From contig CAITTG010000084.1 in the NCBI GenBank assembly GCA_903895255.1, positions 24,922 to 88,921 of the forward strand: a stretch of DNA of 64,000 nucleotides. Reading direction: 5' to 3'. This document shows, in pieces, positions 49,389 through 59,000 of the stretch. The notes under the pieces were generated by a model. The model was not told where the DNA came from and did no database searches. It was given only the letters and a program-made list of their open reading frames with translations. Source of the DNA: an uncultured Verrucomicrobia subdivision 3 bacterium. GTDB lineage: Bacteria; Verrucomicrobiota; Verrucomicrobiia; Limisphaerales; UBA11358. Each line of letters begins with the position of its first letter. The stretch's first letter is position 1. The position numbers and the translations under genes were made by a program.

Positions 49389-50608
49389 ACCCTCTCCACC
49401 CCATTCTCCACCAGCCGTTCCTGCAACTCCGTAATATGCTCCCGGTCGCGCGTTTCCACCGTGCACAGCACGTGCACCCGGGATAAATCGGGTCCGGCGA
49501 AGGTCCGGTTATGGACGATCTCCGTCACGTTGGCCCCGGCGGCGGCCATCACGCCCGCGAGGTGCGCCAGCGCGCCCGGTCGGTCACTGAGCAGGACATT
49601 GAACCGGTACAGGCGGCCATCCGCCGCCAGCCCGCGCTCAATCACCCGGCTGTGCGCGAGGGGATCTATGTTCCCGCCGCTCAGCAACAGCACCACCCGG
49701 CGGCCGGCGAGTTCCGGCACACACCCGCCGAGCAGCGCCGCCAGCCCGGCCGCGCCCGCGCCCTCAATGATGCATTTTTCCAGCTCTGCCAGCCGCAGGA
49801 TCGCCAGCGCCAGCGGTTCCTCCCCCACCTGCACCATGCGGTGCACCAGCGAACCGGCAATCGCCAGCGTGTGCCGTCCCGCCTCCGCCACCGCCAGGCC
49901 ATCGGCCAGCGTAAACCGCGTGGGCACGCGCACCGGCTCCCCCGCCGCCAGGCCGGCGGCAAAACACGCGGCGCCCGCCGGCTCCACGCCGATCACCCGC
50001 ACCTCCGGTTTCAATTCGCTGAACACCGTCGCCAGCCCCGCCAGCAAGCCACCCCCGCCCACCGGCACCAATACGGCCTCGACATCCGGCGTCTGCTCCA
50101 GGATTTCAAAGGCCAGCGTCCCCTGCCCTGCGATCACTTGGGGATCGTCAAAGGGATGGATATAGGCCAGCGGGCCTTCCCCAGCCAGCCGGACCGCCTC
50201 GTGACGCGCCTCGTCAAACGTGTCGCCATGCAACAGCACCGTGGCTCCAAACTGCCGGCAGCGCGAGACTTTCACCAGCGGCGCAAAGCGGGGCATCACC
50301 ACCGTCACGGGAATGCCCAATTGCCGGCCATGCCAGGCCAGCCCGAGCGCGTGATTCCCCGCCGAGGCCGCGATCACCCCGCGCCGGGCCGCCTCCGGGG
50401 TCAGTTGGGCCAGGGCGTTGCGCGCCCCGCGCTCCTTGAAACTGCCGGTGCGCTGCAAATGCTCCTGCTTGCACACAATCTCCGCCCCGGTCAATTCGCT
50501 CAGGGCGGCCGAGGGCACGCACGGCGTGCGCACAATGGCACCCGCCAGCCGCCGCCGGGCGGCGACGATTTCGGACAAGGACACCAGTTCAGTCGTGGGT
50601 TTTTTCAT
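49385..50608 (-). CDS. ilvA: Threonine ammonia-lyase (threonine dehydratase)
   Basis: A 407-residue PLP enzyme converting threonine to 2-oxobutanoate for isoleucine synthesis. The PLP lysine is in TGSFKERGARNAL (near residue 58), the phosphate-binding Gly loop is VPVGGGGLLAG, and a C-terminal ACT-like regulatory domain is seen (FNVLLSDRPGALAHLAGVMA, about 333-352), the usual feedback-control site. It is preceded by an Ile-rich leader peptide and a terminator hairpin (50621-50654), consistent with attenuation by isoleucine supply. No other ilv gene is adjacent. Confidence 0.95.
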   Translation of the reverse strand: MKKPTTELVSLSEIVAARRRLAGAIVRTPCVPSAALSELTGAEIVCKQEHLQRTGSFKERGARNALAQLTPEAARRGVIAASAGNHALGLAWHGRQLGIPVTVVMPRFAPLVKVSRCRQFGATVLLHGDTFDEARHEAVRLAGEGPLAYIHPFDDPQVIAGQGTLAFEILEQTPDVEAVLVPVGGGGLLAGLATVFSELKPEVRVIGVEPAGAACFAAGLAAGEPVRVPTRFTLADGLAVAEAGRHTLAIAGSLVHRMVQVGEEPLALAILRLAELEKCIIEGAGAAGLAALLGGCVPELAGRRVVLLLSGGNIDPLAHSRVIERGLAADGRLYRFNVLLSDRPGALAHLAGVMAAAGANVTEIVHNRTFAGPDLSRVHVLCTVETRDREHITELQERLVENGVERV

Positions 50609-50620
50609 AATGGTTGGGGT

Positions 50621-50654
50621 AAAAACAAAAAGCCCTGAGTGAAAACTCAGGGCT
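50621..50654 (-). terminator. Attenuator terminator in the ilvA leader
   Basis: On the minus strand AGCCCTGAGT (50645-50654) pairs with ACTCAGGGCT (50631-50640), with loop TTTC (50641-50644), and is followed by TTTTGTTTTT. It lies 33 bases after the leader peptide stop and 13 bases before the ilvA start. Confidence 0.85.
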
Positions 50655-50686
50655 GGGGAAATTCGGTTCGTTATCTGACGACGCGT

Positions 50687-50758
50687 CTATCCCTGCCCCG
50701 GTTGGGGAATAATCATGATCGCCGGGATCATCGGGATAGACGGAACGTTAACTGACAT
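50687..50758 (-). CDS. Isoleucine-rich leader peptide of ilvA
   Basis: A 23-codon frame (start ATG at 50758, stop TAG at 50687-50689) containing five Ile codons in ten residues: PSIPMIPAIMII. The 5' arm codons (50733-50742) are perfectly complementary over 10 bases to the stretch spanning the stop codon (50684-50693), giving a 1:2 stem that ribosome stalling at Ile codons would prevent. The second strand can instead pair with the terminator's 5' arm (50691-50695 with 50648-50652, CAGGG/CCCTG). This is the layout expected of transcription attenuation. It is not homologous to any leader I can name. Confidence 0.7.
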   Translation of the reverse strand: MSVNVPSIPMIPAIMIIPQPGQG

Positions 50759-50766
50759 CGAACAGT

Positions 50767-50795
50767 AACATGCGCCAAAAACCGCGTCCTGTCAA
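50767..50795 (-). promoter_or_regulatory. Probable promoter of the ilvA leader
   Basis: On the minus strand TTGACA (50790-50795), a 17-base spacer and CATGTT (50767-50772). The predicted start is about 50760, one or two bases before the leader ATG. Confidence 0.55.
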
Positions 50796-50909
50796 GCCAG
50801 CCCGCAGTGGCGCAGGTCGCTTTTTTCAAACGCGAGTGCTGCAATGGACAACTGATTTCACGGGCAAAAACCGGGCGGATGGCTTAAATTATACCGGTTC
50901 ACCATTGTC

Positions 50910-53144
50910 ATGAGATTCGCAAAAGTATCGGCATCGAGCATTTCGGCCGCCCGCTTGGCCCTGGCCGGGGCGCTGCTTTTCTTCACCGTCGCCGCCCGGG
51001 CCGTGCCCGCGCTGCCACTGATCAACACTAACAATATCATCAGCGTCCTCAGCTACGGCGCGGTGGGCGACGGGGTGATCACCAATACGACGGCCATTCA
51101 AAACGCCATTAACGCCGCCGCCAAAGGGGGCACCACCAATGGACTGGCCGGCGGCACGGTGGAAATACCAGCCGGCATTTATATGTGCGGACCCATCACC
51201 CTGGCCAGCGCGGTCAATCTCCAGGTGGACGCCGGTGCGATTTTGCGCATGCTGCCGATCACCGCGTACCCCGGCGGCACGGTGAACCCGGCGAATTTCA
51301 TTTCCGGCTCCAGCCTGCATGACATTGCCATCAGCGGACCGGGGGCCATTGATGGCCAGGGCACGCCTTGGTGGCCTTATGCCTATACCAACGGCGCCGT
51401 GCGGCCGATCATGATCAGTCTCTCCGGCTGCACCCGGGAGTTGATTCAAAATATCACACTCTCCAATTCCCCGATGTTTCACATCGCCATTGGCGGCTCG
51501 GCGGTAAACTCCACCGTTCAGGGTGTCACCGTCCGCGCCCCATCCTCCTCCGACCCGCTGACGCCCAGCCATAACACCGACGCCTGCGACGTGAGCGGCA
51601 CCAACACCCTGGTGCAAAACTGCAACATCAGCACGGGCGATGATGATTTCACCTGCGGCGGCGGCACCTCCAGTGTGCTGCTCACCAACAATACCTACGG
51701 CAACGGCCACGGACTTTCCATCGGCAGCTACACCGACAAGGGCGGCGTGTCCAACATCATGGTGATCAATTGCACGTTTAATGGCACGGACAACGGCATC
51801 CGCATCAAATCCGACACCACCCGGGGCGGGCTGGTTCAGAATATTTCCTATTATAACCTGGGCATGACCAACGTGCATTTTCCGATTCAGGTCTATGCCT
51901 ATTATTTGCTGGTGGGCACCCCTTCCAGCATCACGCCCGCTTACGCGGCCGCCCAGCCGGTGGCCGCCTTGAACGCCACCCCGCAATTTCGCAACATCAC
52001 CTTCAGCAACATCAATGCCACTTCCGTGAGTGGTTATCCCGTGGGCATCATCTGGGCGCGGACGGAATTGCCGGCCACGAATATTGTCTTCAACAAAGTG
52101 AACATTACCGGGGATCATAACTTCTGCGTCTATAACGTCAGCGGAGCGCAGTTTATTGATTCGAAAATTTCCGTGTCCACCGGCCAGTCCACCTTCGCGA
52201 TGTTTAACGCGCAGGTAACCGTGACCAACAGCAGTCCGGCCACCGCCCCGGTGACGTTTGATGGGCTGACGACCAACGGTTATGCAAGCACGCTGACGCT
52301 CGACAACACCCTGGCCTCCCTGGTGAACACGAACCTGTTCGACCACGGTCCGCTCAGCCTGTCGGGCAGCACCCTCACGGTCAGCAACAACTTAAACGTA
52401 TCCCCGAACACCACGGTGAATTTCACCCTGGGCACCAATGCCACCCGGCTGGCGGTCGCGGGCAATCTGCAGTTGGGCGGAACGAACACGGTGACCGGCG
52501 GCCCCGGATTTACCAACGGCACCTATTCACTGATGAGTTACACGGGCAATCTCAGTGGCACCCTGCCCGTGCTGGGCGGCACCCCGGCGGGTTATGCCTG
52601 CGCCATCGTGACGAACACACACGGGTTAGTAAACCTACTGGTGAACCCCGCCACCCCGGCCAGCCCGGCCGGCCTCACGGCGACCGCCACCAACCTGGGG
52701 ATTAATCTCAGTTGGTTCGCGGCCGCCCGGGCGGCAAGCTACAACGTCAAACGTTCTTTGATCAGCGGCGGTCCTTACACGCTGGCCGCAAATGTTACCG
52801 CCACAAATTATGCCGACACCGGCCTCAGTCCTGGCATGACTTATTATTACGTGGTCGCCGCCACTAATGTCACCGCGGAAAGCGCCAATTCCGCACCCGC
52901 TGGCGCCGCCCCCCTGCCCTCGCTTCAAGCCACCAACCTGGCGGTCCAGTTGCAAAACAACAGCCTCCAGCTCGCCTGGCCGGCGGACCACCTGGGCTGG
53001 CGGCTGCAAATCCAGACCAACACCCTTAGCACCGGGCTGGGCACCAACTGGACCACCGTGCCGGGGTCCACGAACGTTTATCAAACGAGCGTGCCCATCA
53101 ACGCCACGAATGGGGCGGTGTTTTTGCGGTTGGTATATCCGTGA
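50910..53144 (+). CDS. Secreted GH28 (polygalacturonase-type) glycoside hydrolase with a fibronectin III domain
   Basis: A 744-residue protein with a signal peptide (cleaved near ARAVP). The pectinase-like beta-helix begins SVLSYGAVGDGVITNTTAIQ. GH28 catalytic motifs are in order: NTDACDV, STGDDDF, GHGLSIGS and RIKSD, with the catalytic Asp residues in the first two. The family hydrolyses pectin-type galacturonans or related rhamnogalacturonans. After about residue 590 a fibronectin type III domain follows (PASPAGLTATATNLGINLSW), and the last 90 residues are a further beta region. No PEP-CTERM or other sorting signal is visible. Confidence 0.93.
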   Translation: MRFAKVSASSISAARLALAGALLFFTVAARAVPALPLINTNNIISVLSYGAVGDGVITNTTAIQNAINAAAKGGTTNGLAGGTVEIPAGIYMCGPITLASAVNLQVDAGAILRMLPITAYPGGTVNPANFISGSSLHDIAISGPGAIDGQGTPWWPYAYTNGAVRPIMISLSGCTRELIQNITLSNSPMFHIAIGGSAVNSTVQGVTVRAPSSSDPLTPSHNTDACDVSGTNTLVQNCNISTGDDDFTCGGGTSSVLLTNNTYGNGHGLSIGSYTDKGGVSNIMVINCTFNGTDNGIRIKSDTTRGGLVQNISYYNLGMTNVHFPIQVYAYYLLVGTPSSITPAYAAAQPVAALNATPQFRNITFSNINATSVSGYPVGIIWARTELPATNIVFNKVNITGDHNFCVYNVSGAQFIDSKISVSTGQSTFAMFNAQVTVTNSSPATAPVTFDGLTTNGYASTLTLDNTLASLVNTNLFDHGPLSLSGSTLTVSNNLNVSPNTTVNFTLGTNATRLAVAGNLQLGGTNTVTGGPGFTNGTYSLMSYTGNLSGTLPVLGGTPAGYACAIVTNTHGLVNLLVNPATPASPAGLTATATNLGINLSWFAAARAASYNVKRSLISGGPYTLAANVTATNYADTGLSPGMTYYYVVAATNVTAESANSAPAGAAPLPSLQATNLAVQLQNNSLQLAWPADHLGWRLQIQTNTLSTGLGTNWTTVPGSTNVYQTSVPINATNGAVFLRLVYP

Positions 53145-53334
53145 ACGGAGGGAAGGTTTCCAACCGCGGATGGAAATGGTCGGTGGAACCGACACATCAA
53201 GGTTTATTCGCCAAAACCGGCCAGTATTTTGGCGAACTTTCCACCATCTTAACTGACAGTTTTACTGACGGTGGAGGGGGGCGCAGGTCGCACCCTTTTA
53301 GCACTTGTCCAATAACTTGACTTACACTTGACTT

Positions 53335-54357
53335 ATGGTTAGGATGGTTGGCATGAGTTACGAGCCGCAATTCATCATCACCCCGGCTCTGCTGAGACGG
53401 GTCGAGCAGATCGCGGCCCTGCGCGAGCGCATTCTGGCGGCCACGGTTCAAGTGCCGTGGATTCCGGCGTTACAGAAGGACACCCGGACACGCAACACCC
53501 ATTCTTCGACGGCGATCGAGGGCAATCCCCTGACGCTGGCGCAGGTGCGGGCGGTGGAGGAAGGGCGGGAAATTCCCGCCGTCGCCGGACGGGCGAAGCG
53601 CGAAGTTACCAACTATTTTGCCGGGTTGCGTTTCATCGAGAAGAGCGCCAACAAGAAAACGGTCAACCATGAGGATATTTTCACCCTGCATCGCATCCTT
53701 GCCGAAGAGGTGATGGATCAGGGAACTGCCGGACGCTATCGCACCATGGCCGTGCGCGTGGGGGGGTACGTTCCACCGCCGCCGGGGGACGTGTCGGGTT
53801 TGATGTTTGAACTGCTGACCTGGTGGAACAAGGAATCGGCAAAACTGTCGCCGGTGCTTTCTTCGGCCATACCTCACTATCGCTTTGAAGCCATCCATCC
53901 TTTTGCCGACGGCAACGGACGTTCCGGCCGGGCACTGGCCTTGTGGGAGTTATACCGGCGCGGTTTTGACACGCATCATATTTTTTCCGTGGATGAATTT
54001 TATTGGGAAGACCGCCAGCGCTATTACCGGGAACTGGATGCCGTGCGGAAGCAGGGCGAAGACCTGACGGGCTGGCTGGAATATGCCGCCGAAGGGCTGC
54101 TGGCCACTTTGGAACATGTCTGGACGCGGGTCCAGAGTTTCTCCGCGCAGTCCACCCAAAAAAAACTGGTTCTGCGCCCCAAGCAGGAACAATTGCTGCA
54201 AATGCTCCGTGACCATAAAGCCATGACTCCGAGTGAAATTTGGAGTGCGCTCGACATTTCCAAACAGGGCGCACTCGATCTGTTACGACCGCTGATGGCT
54301 GCGGGGCTGGTGAGGCGGATTGGCTCCAGGAAAAGCGGTCGCTACATTCTTGAATGA
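53335..54357 (+). CDS. Fic family protein
   Basis: A 340-residue Fic protein, which typically transfers AMP to target hydroxyl groups. The active-site motif HPFADGNGRSGR (about 184-195) matches H-P-F-x-D-G-N-G-R-x-x-R completely. An inhibitory-helix-type motif S-T-A-I-E-G-N lies near the N-terminus (about 58-64), consistent with an intramolecular (class II) inhibited form. A winged-helix segment forms the C-terminus (MTPSEIWSALDISKQGALDL). No adjacent antitoxin gene was seen. ATG 53353 is an alternative start. Confidence 0.93.
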   Translation: MVRMVGMSYEPQFIITPALLRRVEQIAALRERILAATVQVPWIPALQKDTRTRNTHSSTAIEGNPLTLAQVRAVEEGREIPAVAGRAKREVTNYFAGLRFIEKSANKKTVNHEDIFTLHRILAEEVMDQGTAGRYRTMAVRVGGYVPPPPGDVSGLMFELLTWWNKESAKLSPVLSSAIPHYRFEAIHPFADGNGRSGRALALWELYRRGFDTHHIFSVDEFYWEDRQRYYRELDAVRKQGEDLTGWLEYAAEGLLATLEHVWTRVQSFSAQSTQKKLVLRPKQEQLLQMLRDHKAMTPSEIWSALDISKQGALDLLRPLMAAGLVRRIGSRKSGRYILE

Positions 54358-54529
54358 CCCAAACACTTTCCATTCCGCTCCTGGCGTAATGGGCGCGTTC
54401 GCGTGGAGGCCAGCGCGGCCGGTGAAGGGGCGTCCCGCGGGCAGCGCCTTCTGGCGGCGGGGCCAGGCTGGCCAGGCTTTCAGCCCTCACACGCGCGGCG
54501 CGGGGGCGCCGGCGGGAACCTAGCTCCGG

Positions 54530-54991
54530 CTATTGCTTGAGGAAATCCCGCAGGTGGATTTCATACATCCGGTCACTGGTCAAATAGGTACGCGTGCCGT
54601 CCGGGTTCGTCTTGAAATCGGTCACCACAAACACCAAACATGCGGTGGGATTGCTGGCCAGCGCGGCGGGAGCGGTGAAGTCTGCGGTCCACACACGGTC
54701 ACTGCGCTGTAGTGTGACATTCGCCACCGGATCCGGGCTGCCCACCACCGGGACACTGGCGGTCCCGGTGATCATGGCCAGCATGGCGGCGGAATCGCCC
54801 TGAATCGCCCCGGTTTTGGCGGTAATGGTCACGTGGAAACTGGTGCCCCCATTGGTGGGCTGGGCGGTGACCGCGAAAACAAAGTTGCTGTACTCAAGCT
54901 GCCCGGGCGTGACCGGCCATTGGACGGTCTGCGCGGCGGCGGAAACGATCACGGTGAGACCGGCGAGCAGCCGAAGGATGAGTCGTTGCAT
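54530..54991 (-). CDS. Secreted hypothetical protein
   Basis: A 153-residue protein with a signal peptide (MQRLILRLLAGLTVIVSAAA, cleavage near AQT). The mature part is a beta-rich single domain with ITAKTGAIQGD and VTLQRSDRVWTADFTAPAAL, with no catalytic motif. I do not recognise it. It lies 51 bases beyond the end of the Gly/His-rich gene on the same strand and may be cotranscribed. The 54358-54529 gap before it holds nothing recognised. Confidence 0.6.
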   Translation of the reverse strand: MQRLILRLLAGLTVIVSAAAQTVQWPVTPGQLEYSNFVFAVTAQPTNGGTSFHVTITAKTGAIQGDSAAMLAMITGTASVPVVGSPDPVANVTLQRSDRVWTADFTAPAALASNPTACLVFVVTDFKTNPDGTRTYLTSDRMYEIHLRDFLKQ

Positions 54992-55042
54992 AATGGTTCT
55001 GGCGAAGTTGCTGGTAAAATCAAGTCCGGGTTCGGCCATTCA

Positions 55043-55741
55043 CTAATGATGCCCGCCACCACCACCGTGACCGCCCCCGCCACCATGCCAGCCGCCGCCC
55101 CCGTGCCCCCCGCCGCCCCCACCACCGCCATGGTACCCTCCGCCCCCGCCGTGATAACCGCCCCCGTAATAGCCGCCGCCCCAAAACCCGCCAAAAGACA
55201 GTCCTATCGACGGATAAAATCCGTAGGCATAGGGGGCGTTATCGTAAGCGGTGTCATAATAAACGGGGGATGGCGCGGTTTGGATCACGGTGACCGGCGG
55301 TGCCGTGTAAACGACCGGCGCGGTGTACGCGGGCGGATAGGGTAGGGTGACCACGGGCGTCGGCGCGGGTGTGGCCGGCATTTGAACCACCGTCTCGGCG
55401 GCGGACTGGTTCAACATCGCGGCGAGGACCGGACTGGACACGCCTTGTTGCCCCAAATAGATGATCGTGTTCGCATCCAAATGGTAATTCAGAGGCGCAT
55501 TGTGAATAAACGCGATAATGGTATCGTCGCTCACCCGGGCCTGGTGCAATTGCAGCACTTGCCGTTCGGCCGGGGACAACTCCACCACCGGCACGCTCGC
55601 CGGAACCGGCTGGATGGGTTCCGGCACGGGCACACTTTGCGCCGTGCCCATGGCCGCCGACCAGAACATGCCGCCCATGGCCAGCCCCGCCAGCAGAAGT
55701 TTCCAACCCCGCGTTTTTATGGGCTTCCCCTGTAATCTCAT
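55043..55741 (-). CDS. Secreted protein with a Gly/His-rich C-terminus
   Basis: A 232-residue protein with a signal peptide (WKLLLAGLAMGGMFWSAAMG). Residues about 50-110 are helical and contain a DUF-like repeat (VLQLHQARVSDDTIIAFIHN); residues 118-170 are Pro, Val, Tyr and Thr rich; the last 55 are mostly Gly with about ten His and several Tyr. The His-rich end could bind metal or form a wall-associated domain. I cannot name the family. It precedes the smaller secreted protein gene on the same strand. Confidence 0.62.
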   Translation of the reverse strand: MRLQGKPIKTRGWKLLLAGLAMGGMFWSAAMGTAQSVPVPEPIQPVPASVPVVELSPAERQVLQLHQARVSDDTIIAFIHNAPLNYHLDANTIIYLGQQGVSSPVLAAMLNQSAAETVVQMPATPAPTPVVTLPYPPAYTAPVVYTAPPVTVIQTAPSPVYYDTAYDNAPYAYGFYPSIGLSFGGFWGGGYYGGGYHGGGGGYHGGGGGGGGHGGGGWHGGGGGHGGGGGHH

Positions 55742-55894
55742 CCCTTGACGCTAGCGCGGATGGCCGCGTCTGTCATGAGGGGTAAACACCTTAGCCACGG
55801 TGGTGCGATTGAAACAGATGGTTCCTGTTTGGTCCCGCCTGCCTAATTAATCCTGCTTTGCGTCTCCGCGCGTTTGCTTTAAATACCCAGGTGA

Positions 55895-57133
55895 CTAACG
55901 GACCAGGCGCAAGTAAATGCACTTGAGATATCGCGCCTCGGGGAAGGTGGCCGGATGGTCGGGGGGCTGGCCGGTGGTGGCCAGTTCGTGCACTTCGCGC
56001 CCGGACCGCCGCGCGGCGGAGCGGACGGCCTCGAAAAATTCGTCCGGGGTCACATGCGCGGAGCAGGAGGCCGCCACCAGCAACCCGCCCGGGCGCAGGG
56101 CTTTGATCCCCTGCCCCGCCAGTTTGGCGTAGGCCTGGATGGCTCCGGCGCGCTCGGTCTCGCGCTTGGCGAGAGATGGCGGATCCAAAATGACTAGGTC
56201 AAACTGGCGCGTGGTGTTTTGTTCCAGCCACAGGAAGGCGTCGGTCTGGATGGTCTCGTGGCGGCAGGCGTCCACGGCGGGTTCGGACTGGTTGAGCGCG
56301 AAGTTGCGTTGGGCGCTTTCGAGGGCGTGCGGACTGATGTCAAGGTCGGTCACGGACACCGCCCCGCCGCGCGCGGCGTACAGCGAGAAACCGCCCGAGA
56401 AGCTAAAGGCATTCAGCACCGTTGCGCCCCGGGCGAACGTTTCCACCTGGCGGCGGTTCTCGCGCTGGTCCAGGAAAAAACCGGTTTTCTGGCCGCGCAC
56501 GACCTCGGCCTCAAAGCGCAGGCCGGTCTCGGAAAAAATCACGGTGGTGGATTCCGCCGGGGCGCCGGCGCCCTCCTCCAGGCCATACTCCTGCCGGGCC
56601 AGGGCCTGGAGGTTGCGGCTGAAGCGCAGCACCAGGTGCTCGGGGGCCAGCCGCCCGCGGATGAGGCGGGTGATTTCCGCCAGCCGGGGCAGCCAGCTGG
56701 GTGTATACAGTTTCAGCACGAGCGTGCCGGCATAACGGTCCAGCACCAGGCCGGGCCAGCCGTCACTCTCGCCATTGATCCAGCGGTAACCATTGGTGGT
56801 GTCGTCGCCCACCCCCGCCCGGCGCTGGAGGGCGCGCTCCAGATGCTCCCGCCACCAGGCTTCGTTGATGGTCGCGGGTTTGCCCGCGTGCAGAATGCGC
56901 ACGCGGATGGGCGATTCGGGATCGTATAGTCCGACGGCGAGGAAGGCGTCCCGGCGGTCAAAAATCACCGCCAGTTCGCCGGCCGTGCCGGGACGGTTCT
57001 GTGCGCGGACGCTGCTGGCAAAGAGCCACGGATGGCCGCCACGCAGCAGGGTTTCCGCCGTGGCGGTGACGCGCAAGCGCAGGCGCGCCGGGGGGGTGGC
57101 CGGACCCGGGGTGGGGTTCAATGGTTTCGCCAT
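55895..57133 (-). CDS. Class I SAM-dependent rRNA methyltransferase, RlmI-like
   Basis: A 412-residue protein. A PUA-type N-terminal domain ([20 protein letters not shown]) precedes a Rossmann-type methyltransferase: [33 protein letters not shown] (SAM loop), then [11 protein letters not shown] as the catalytic site. Members methylate C5 of 23S rRNA cytosine (RlmI type), but closely related proteins have other targets, so a gene symbol is withheld. The start at 57133 overlaps the end of the DUF2252 gene by 16 bases; a slightly longer start (57142) is possible. Confidence 0.88.
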   Translation of the reverse strand: MAKPLNPTPGPATPPARLRLRVTATAETLLRGGHPWLFASSVRAQNRPGTAGELAVIFDRRDAFLAVGLYDPESPIRVRILHAGKPATINEAWWREHLERALQRRAGVGDDTTNGYRWINGESDGWPGLVLDRYAGTLVLKLYTPSWLPRLAEITRLIRGRLAPEHLVLRFSRNLQALARQEYGLEEGAGAPAESTTVIFSETGLRFEAEVVRGQKTGFFLDQRENRRQVETFARGATVLNAFSFSGGFSLYAARGGAVSVTDLDISPHALESAQRNFALNQSEPAVDACRHETIQTDAFLWLEQNTTRQFDLVILDPPSLAKRETERAGAIQAYAKLAGQGIKALRPGGLLVAASCSAHVTPDEFFEAVRSAARRSGREVHELATTGQPPDHPATFPEARYLKCIYLRLVR

Positions 57134-58188
57134 GCGTTCCAATCAGCCAGGGTGGCGTCGGCCATGCGTTCGGCGGCGGCGCGCAGCCAGCGGGACGGGC
57201 GGGTGGCCAAGTCTTGCAGAATGGCGCGGGTACGGGCGGGCGTGCCCAAATGGAGGTTGGCTGTCTCGTGCCCCATGGCCCGCAACACCTTGCCGTGCTC
57301 GCGCTTTTTGGGCAGGTCGGCCAGTTCGATGCGGCTGCAATAGGGCGAGAGCCGGCGCACGATCCATTGGTCGTGCAACCCCACAAACGGATCGAGGGCG
57401 CGCACGGAGCGGGCGAGGATGTTCGCGTATTGAAGGGGGACGGTTTTGCCCGCTTCCCAATAAACGGCGGAGGTGACCAGGGGTTTGATTTCGCGGGCAA
57501 TCAGGCCGCCGGCATGCTCCGCCAGCACGGTGAAGCGCTGCCGGCCCAGGCTCCCGAGACCAGCCTCGCGATGCACCACGCGAAATTCCTGGCGCGGTTC
57601 GGGCAATGTGCCGGTCACCACCCGGCGCAAGGGACGCGGCAGGCCGGTTTTTATCTCGGGCCAGGCGGCGAGCTTTTTCCAAAAGCGGACCGGGTCACGC
57701 AGTTTGCTGGTGGCCAGATCCCGCAGCCAGGGATGGCGCTCGGCCAGCACGTAAGGCCGGCCGGAAAGTTCCAGCCCCTTGACGTATCCCGCCAGCAATT
57801 CGCGGCACACCCGGCCGGCGGTCACCGGCAGGTGGTGGACGCGAATGGCAAGCAGCGCACTGGTGGCCAGCCGCACGAGGTCGTGGGTGTAAGGGAGGAC
57901 CGCCGCCTCGTCGAAATCATTGATGCCCCAGATCAGCCGCCCCTCGGCATCGCGCCAGGTGCCGAAATTTTCCACGTGCAAATCGCCCACAGCCAGGACG
58001 GCGGGGGCCCGGGCCAGCTCCGGGCAAACCTGCGGGAAGGTTTGCACCCAGCGGTAGTAAGTGGCGCGCAGAAAGGAAAAAGGATCCTCGGCCATGCGCC
58101 GGTGCTTCAGCGCGAGGTCCGCCGGCAGCAGGGGCAATTGCCGCCCCAGCCAGCGCTCGTAGGCTTGCGTTGCTTCGTGAATGTTCAT
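57118..58188 (-). CDS. DUF2252 protein (kinase-like fold)
   Basis: A 356-residue DUF2252 protein, related to aminoglycoside-phosphotransferase-like folds. The hallmark motifs are [17 protein letters not shown] and [20 protein letters not shown], where the Asp residues are those expected to bind metal and phosphate. The family function is unknown. It overlaps the following methyltransferase gene by 16 bases, so they are coupled. It has no signal or membrane segment. Confidence 0.9.
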   Translation of the reverse strand: MNIHEATQAYERWLGRQLPLLPADLALKHRRMAEDPFSFLRATYYRWVQTFPQVCPELARAPAVLAVGDLHVENFGTWRDAEGRLIWGINDFDEAAVLPYTHDLVRLATSALLAIRVHHLPVTAGRVCRELLAGYVKGLELSGRPYVLAERHPWLRDLATSKLRDPVRFWKKLAAWPEIKTGLPRPLRRVVTGTLPEPRQEFRVVHREAGLGSLGRQRFTVLAEHAGGLIAREIKPLVTSAVYWEAGKTVPLQYANILARSVRALDPFVGLHDQWIVRRLSPYCSRIELADLPKKREHGKVLRAMGHETANLHLGTPARTRAILQDLATRPSRWLRAAAERMADATLADWNAWRNH

Positions 58189-58222
58189 GGCCGGTCACAG
58201 GACAATGCCAGAACGGGGCTTT

Positions 58223-58257
58223 AGTCTAAAGTCTAAAGTCCAAGGTCCAAGGTCCGG
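58223..58257. repeat. Heptamer-period repeat before the DUF2252 gene
   Basis: Five units AGTCTAA, AGTCTAA, AGTCCAA, GGTCCAA, GGTCCGG. The unit style matches the repeat found inside aguA. Confidence 0.8.
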
Positions 58258-58265
58258 GAGTTTTA

Positions 58266-58847
58266 TCAAATGGTCCAGGCGGCGACCATTTTAAAGATCG
58301 CGAAGGCGGCCATGATCATGGCGGCAAACCAGAGCGGTTTCTTTTTCGTGACCAGGCAAATGGAGGCGATGGCAATGGCGACGGTGAAGATGGTCACGGC
58401 CAGGCCCATGTGTTTGCCGCGCACGGTGGCGACATCCCGCTTTTTCTCAAAGGTCTCGGCCTGCGTCTTAATGTCCGCCTTTTCCTTGTCGAAACGAGCC
58501 AGGTCGGCCGTGAGTTGGTGGATGGTTTTTTGCATCTCCGGGGTGGCGGCATTGGGGGCGGCCAGAAGCCCGGGCAGCGCGGCCTCGTCGAGGTGTTGCT
58601 TGATGGACTTGGCCTCGTAAAAGCTCCACTGGTCGGAGGCCTTGATCTGATTGATCAGAATCTGGCTGCTGTATTTGCCACTGTACTGGGTCGCCATGGC
58701 GGCGATCACGGCGATGATCACCACGGTGAGCGAGACATATTTGGTCCAGGCCTCGGCTTTTTCCCTGGCCTTGGTGGCGGCGCGGTCGGCCTTCAGGTCC
58801 ACCATGAACTGTTTCAGTTCATTAATTTCCGTTTGCAATTCATTCAT
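58266..58847 (-). CDS. DUF4337 membrane protein
   Basis: A 193-residue protein of the DUF4337 type. It has a helical start (MNELQTEINELKQFM), one transmembrane helix (about 37-55, VSLTVVIIAVIAAMATQY), a coiled-coil middle (LTADLARFDKEKADIKTQAE) and two further helices at the end. The start at 58847 is chosen because the family begins there; the upstream open frame is not coding. Its function is unknown. Confidence 0.82.
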   Translation of the reverse strand: MNELQTEINELKQFMVDLKADRAATKAREKAEAWTKYVSLTVVIIAVIAAMATQYSGKYSSQILINQIKASDQWSFYEAKSIKQHLDEAALPGLLAAPNAATPEMQKTIHQLTADLARFDKEKADIKTQAETFEKKRDVATVRGKHMGLAVTIFTVAIAIASICLVTKKKPLWFAAMIMAAFAIFKMVAAWTI

Positions 58848-59000
58848 AAGCTTGAAGTCAGCGGCCGGGTGGCGCGATTGATGTTGTGCGCCCCCCCGGA
58901 AAAATCGGGCTGTTTCTATACGGCAACCATCCGCGCGATTCAACCCCAAAAAATGCCGATTGCCGCCGGGGCTTGAGTGTGGAATGTTGCTCTGAAGGCC

